Source: JBATTK01 sp049670505
GTDB taxonomy: Bacteria; Bacteroidota; Bacteroidia; Flavobacteriales; Flavobacteriaceae
Length of the DNA: 64,000 nucleotides
Direction: 5' to 3'
Assembly (NCBI GenBank): GCA_049670505.1
Contig: JBATTK010000041.1
Span: forward strand, 8,639 to 72,638
Shown piece after piece: positions 61,759-64,000 of the stretch. Position 1 is the stretch's first letter; each line of letters begins with the position of its first letter. The notes below the pieces were generated by a model that worked only from the letters and a program-made list of their open reading frames with translations, was not told the origin of the DNA and did no database searches. Both the position numbers and the translations under genes were made by a program.

Positions 61759-61782
61759 AGTGTACTAGACAACTAATACACT
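61759..61782. promoter_or_regulatory. YtrA-like operator AGTGTA-N12-TACACT
   Basis: AGTGTA (61759-61764) and TACACT (61777-61782) are perfect inverted repeats; inside, TAG and CTA also pair, giving a near-perfect 24-bp palindrome. It lies directly after the -7 box and 4 bases before the first ATG of an operon that contains a YtrA-type GntR gene. From memory, the Bacillus YtrA site is AGTGTA-N13-TACACT. Confidence 0.7.
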
Positions 61783-61786
61783 AGTT

Positions 61787-62638
61787 ATGATACGGATTAA
61801 AAACCTTCTGTTCCGCTATCCAAAAAGCAGAAATATCCTTGAAAATATTTCATTGGATTTTAAGGCCGGTAATATTTATGGCCTGTTCGGTAAAAATGGG
61901 GAAGGGAAAAGCACCTTATTAAAAATAATGGCAGGATTGCTATTCCCAAAGTACGGTTACTGCCAAGTCCTTGGAAAAAACTCCTCCGAAAGAGCGGTGA
62001 AATGTCTTCAGGATATCTTCATCGTCCCTGAAGACTTTGAGTTGGCAGCCCTTAAAATCGCTACTTATGAACAAGTGAATTCCGTTTTTTACCCTAGATT
62101 CTCAAGAGTACAATTCTATGAACTGCTCCAAGAATTTAAACTATCCCCAAATGATCGGATATCCAGCTTGTCCTTTGGGCAGAAGAAAAAGGTGGTTATT
62201 GCCTTTGGGATTGCTACAAATACCAAATTATTGCTCATGGACGAGCCCACCAATGGATTGGACATTCCTTCAAAAAGTCAGTTTCGAAAGATCATGGCCT
62301 CGGCCGTTGATCAGGGAAAATGTATCATAATTTCCACCCATCAGGTCCGAGATCTGTATAGCCTAATAAACCATGTGGTCATCTTGGACCATTCCAAGGT
62401 GGCATTTGATCAATCGCTTTCTCAAGTTTCCGAAAAACTATGGTTCGGAAAACCTGGCCCGGATGCCGGGGAATCCATACTGTATTCCGAAGCCTCTTTT
62501 GGAGGGAAAGCGGTCCTTGCGAGACAGGACAGGGAAGAAACGGAAGTGGATCTGGAGCTCTTGTTCAATGCTGTTATAAGCGAACCGGAACGGATTACCA
62601 AAGCCTTAAAAAATACATCTCATGAACGAACATTTTAG
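61787..62638 (+). CDS. ABC transporter ATP-binding protein
   Basis: Cytoplasmic ATPase subunit of 283 residues. Walker A is GLFGKNGEGKSTLLK (about 33-47), the signature ISSLSFGQKKKVVIA (about 125-139) has LSFGQ in place of LSGGQ, Walker B LLLMDEPTNGLD (about 147-158), and the switch His in IIISTHQVRDL (about 183). The last 70 residues form an extra C-terminal part. It pairs with the permease encoded next, overlapping it by 17 bases. The organisation resembles YtrB-type exporters under GntR control. Substrate unknown. Confidence 0.94.
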   Translation: MIRIKNLLFRYPKSRNILENISLDFKAGNIYGLFGKNGEGKSTLLKIMAGLLFPKYGYCQVLGKNSSERAVKCLQDIFIVPEDFELAALKIATYEQVNSVFYPRFSRVQFYELLQEFKLSPNDRISSLSFGQKKKVVIAFGIATNTKLLLMDEPTNGLDIPSKSQFRKIMASAVDQGKCIIISTHQVRDLYSLINHVVILDHSKVAFDQSLSQVSEKLWFGKPGPDAGESILYSEASFGGKAVLARQDREETEVDLELLFNAVISEPERITKALKNTSHERTF

Positions 62639-63377
62639 TATGCGCAGGATAGCGCTTTTTATCTACAGGGATATGGTGTTGCTCAAAGGAGCCATACTAA
62701 CGGCATTATCCGTTGTGGGGGGCCTTATGGTCATCGCCTTTTTATTCAGTTTATGGGGAGATCGGTTGGTGACACCTACTGAGTTTAGTGGCCTATTTGC
62801 CAAATTTTACGTTCCCTTAGGCATACTGTTCTCTTTTGCTATTTTTAAGGAGGCCCACAATAAGAAAGCAAATCATTTTTACTATGCAATGCCCGTTTCG
62901 CCTATGGAAAGACTAGCGGCAACCTGGCTTGCTACCAGTATTATCTATACGGCCGTATTTACGGTCTTTGCATTTTTGGTCGGGCAGTTTACCATCATCT
63001 TGGGAAGTCTGTTTTCCAAAACCAATTTTCATCTATTACCCCTATTTTCGGAAGGCTATTGGCAAACAATCAAATTTTATATAGTGGCCCAACCTGTATT
63101 TCTGTTGGGGGCTATTGCATTTACCAAGAACAGGATCGGCAAAACCATCCTCTTGATCTTACTGATTGTTTTTGGTCTGTTTGTTTATAACGGTATCCTC
63201 TTTTCCATGTTCAACATGGGATATGATATGTTTTCCGGGAATCTATCGGTCTCCAATGCGTTTGATATGGCCGGCAAGGATTTTTCCGGATTCGGAAAGT
63301 GGTTTTGGGTTATTGTTTTGGGGCCTGTACTGCTTTTGGCCACTTATTTTAAGCTAATTGAAAAGGAAGTTTATTAA
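62622..63377 (+). CDS. ABC transporter permease
   Basis: Inner-membrane subunit of 251 residues with about six hydrophobic helices (first at about 19-43, LKGAILTALSVVGGLMVIAFLF). It starts inside the end of the ATPase gene and ends one base into the GntR gene, so the operon is tightly coupled. No catalytic domain. As in YtrC/YtrD-like or ABC-2-type exporters, it probably moves a lipid-like compound or peptide; inference only. Confidence 0.85.
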   Translation: MNEHFSMRRIALFIYRDMVLLKGAILTALSVVGGLMVIAFLFSLWGDRLVTPTEFSGLFAKFYVPLGILFSFAIFKEAHNKKANHFYYAMPVSPMERLAATWLATSIIYTAVFTVFAFLVGQFTIILGSLFSKTNFHLLPLFSEGYWQTIKFYIVAQPVFLLGAIAFTKNRIGKTILLILLIVFGLFVYNGILFSMFNMGYDMFSGNLSVSNAFDMAGKDFSGFGKWFWVIVLGPVLLLATYFKLIEKEVY

Positions 63378-63757
63378 TGGATTTTGATAATGGCAAACCT
63401 ATTTACTTACAGATCGTGGACTTCTTCTATGAGAATATCCTCGCCAAAAAATGGCGGGAGGAAGAACGGATACCTTCAGTGAGGGAGATTGCCGTAATGG
63501 TAGAGGTTAATCCCAACACCGCGATACGGGCCTTTACCTATCTCCAAGAACAGGATGTCATCTATAATCAGCGGGGCATAGGATATTTTGTTTCAAAAAA
63601 CGGTTACCATACCGTTCTAGAAATTAAAAGAACCGAGTTTAAAGAAGTAATCCTTCCCGATGTATTTAAAAAAATGGAGCTGTTGAATATAGATTTTGAG
63701 GCAATTAAAAACGCTTATAACCAACATATAAATAAGGCGGATCATGAAAAAAAGTAA
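63377..63757 (+). CDS. YtrA-type GntR family transcriptional regulator
   Basis: A short DNA-binding protein of 126 residues. The winged helix-turn-helix (about 8-75) has the family signs IYLQIVDFFYENILAKKW, RIPSVREIAVMVEVNPNTAIRAFTYLQEQDVI and GIGYFVS. Only a short tail follows (about 50 residues), and no effector domain, which marks the YtrA subfamily. These repress ABC transporter operons like this one; the palindrome at 61759 would be its target. The gene overlaps the permease stop by one base and the next gene by 14 bases. Confidence 0.94.
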   Translation: MDFDNGKPIYLQIVDFFYENILAKKWREEERIPSVREIAVMVEVNPNTAIRAFTYLQEQDVIYNQRGIGYFVSKNGYHTVLEIKRTEFKEVILPDVFKKMELLNIDFEAIKNAYNQHINKADHEKK

Positions 63758-64000
63758 TTTGATCTTGGTAAGCTCGGGAATAGCGATTCTCATTTTTTTC
63801 TTCGCTTTTCAACTATCTGTGCATAGTCATATAGGAGAAAGTGAAATTGGGGAGGACGCGGGTGGTTTGATATCCAAGGCAAGAAACCTTTCCGACTTTA
63901 GAAAAGTATCCGTACAAGAGGGCATCAAGGTCTTTATTACCCAGGATAGCATCACTCGGGCAACCATAGAAGCTCCGGAAAATTGGATGGCCCATATCAC
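63744..64000 (+). CDS. DUF2807 (GIN-domain) secreted protein, partial
   Basis: The first 85 residues of an exported protein that runs off the right edge. A signal or membrane segment (MKKSNLILVSSGIAILIFFF) is followed by SKARNLSDFRKVSVQEGIKVFITQDS, the usual start of DUF2807/head GIN domain proteins found in Bacteroidota, often next to GntR regulators. It overlaps the regulator gene by 14 bases and belongs to the ABC operon. Function of the family is unknown; predicted beta-helix adhesin-like. Confidence 0.82.
   Translation, partial: MKKSNLILVSSGIAILIFFFAFQLSVHSHIGESEIGEDAGGLISKARNLSDFRKVSVQEGIKVFITQDSITRATIEAPENWMAHI

Overview
The window looks like chromosomal DNA from a marine-type member of the Flavobacteriaceae (Bacteroidota). 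The signs are a SusC/RagA-type TonB-dependent receptor, a BrxA-type bacilliredoxin, flavobacterial families such as DUF3078 and DUF3109, few recognisable Shine-Dalgarno sequences, and several promoters of the Bacteroidota form TTTG-N18-21-TAnnTTTG. Base composition is moderately AT-rich and even. I saw no rRNA, no tRNA, no CRISPR array, no phage module and no transposase gene.

Layout. 1-2.2 kb: 5' part of a susC-like gene running off the left edge. 2.4-19.7 kb: mostly housekeeping genes (aspS, a ClC-type chloride protein, a cold-shock gene, tadA, dxs, dgt, a PiT phosphate transporter fused to a PhoU-like tail, nadD, gmk, yicC) mixed with small secreted proteins. 19.8-32.7 kb: an accessory carbohydrate locus built as two divergons. 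Each has a GMC flavoprotein dehydrogenase on one side and a xylose-isomerase-like TIM-barrel protein on the other. Between them lie two DUF1080 (3-keto-disaccharide hydrolase family) lipoproteins, a Gfo/Idh/MocA oxidoreductase, two MFS permeases and one Tat-type gluconate-dehydrogenase subunit 3. I read it as a 3-keto-glycoside pathway: oxidation of the sugar C3 outside the cytoplasmic membrane, cleavage, import, then isomerisation and reduction.

32.7-39.3 kb: a stretch with few long genes around nrdA/nrdB. It holds three tiny related membrane proteins in tandem (33.0-33.6 kb), which I think are unannotated, and a probable structured RNA with its own terminator upstream of nrdB (37.6-37.9 kb). 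39.3-49.2 kb: a LytTR response regulator with a TPR histidine kinase, marC, a CtpA-type protease, a dCMP deaminase-like gene, hupE-like, a TerB-DnaJ protein, brxA-like, plsC-like and an HD hydrolase. 49.2-61.6 kb: a Tat-exported Gfo/Idh/MocA protein, an ECF42-type sigma factor with its DGPF partner, a radical SAM gene whose TTG start abuts a 20-bp perfect hairpin, a crotonase, an NtrY-like kinase, hemJ-like and a very large BNR/sortilin-like protein. 61.8-64 kb: an ABC transporter operon with a YtrA-type GntR regulator. Just before its first gene is a near-palindrome, AGTGTA-N12-TACACT, which closely resembles the YtrA operator known from Bacillus.

The best candidates for something new are the tandem micro-proteins, the structured RNA near nrdB, the self-contained YtrA-like circuit, the keto-glycoside double divergon, a ClC protein lacking its gating glutamate, and a 155-bp palindromic repeat element.
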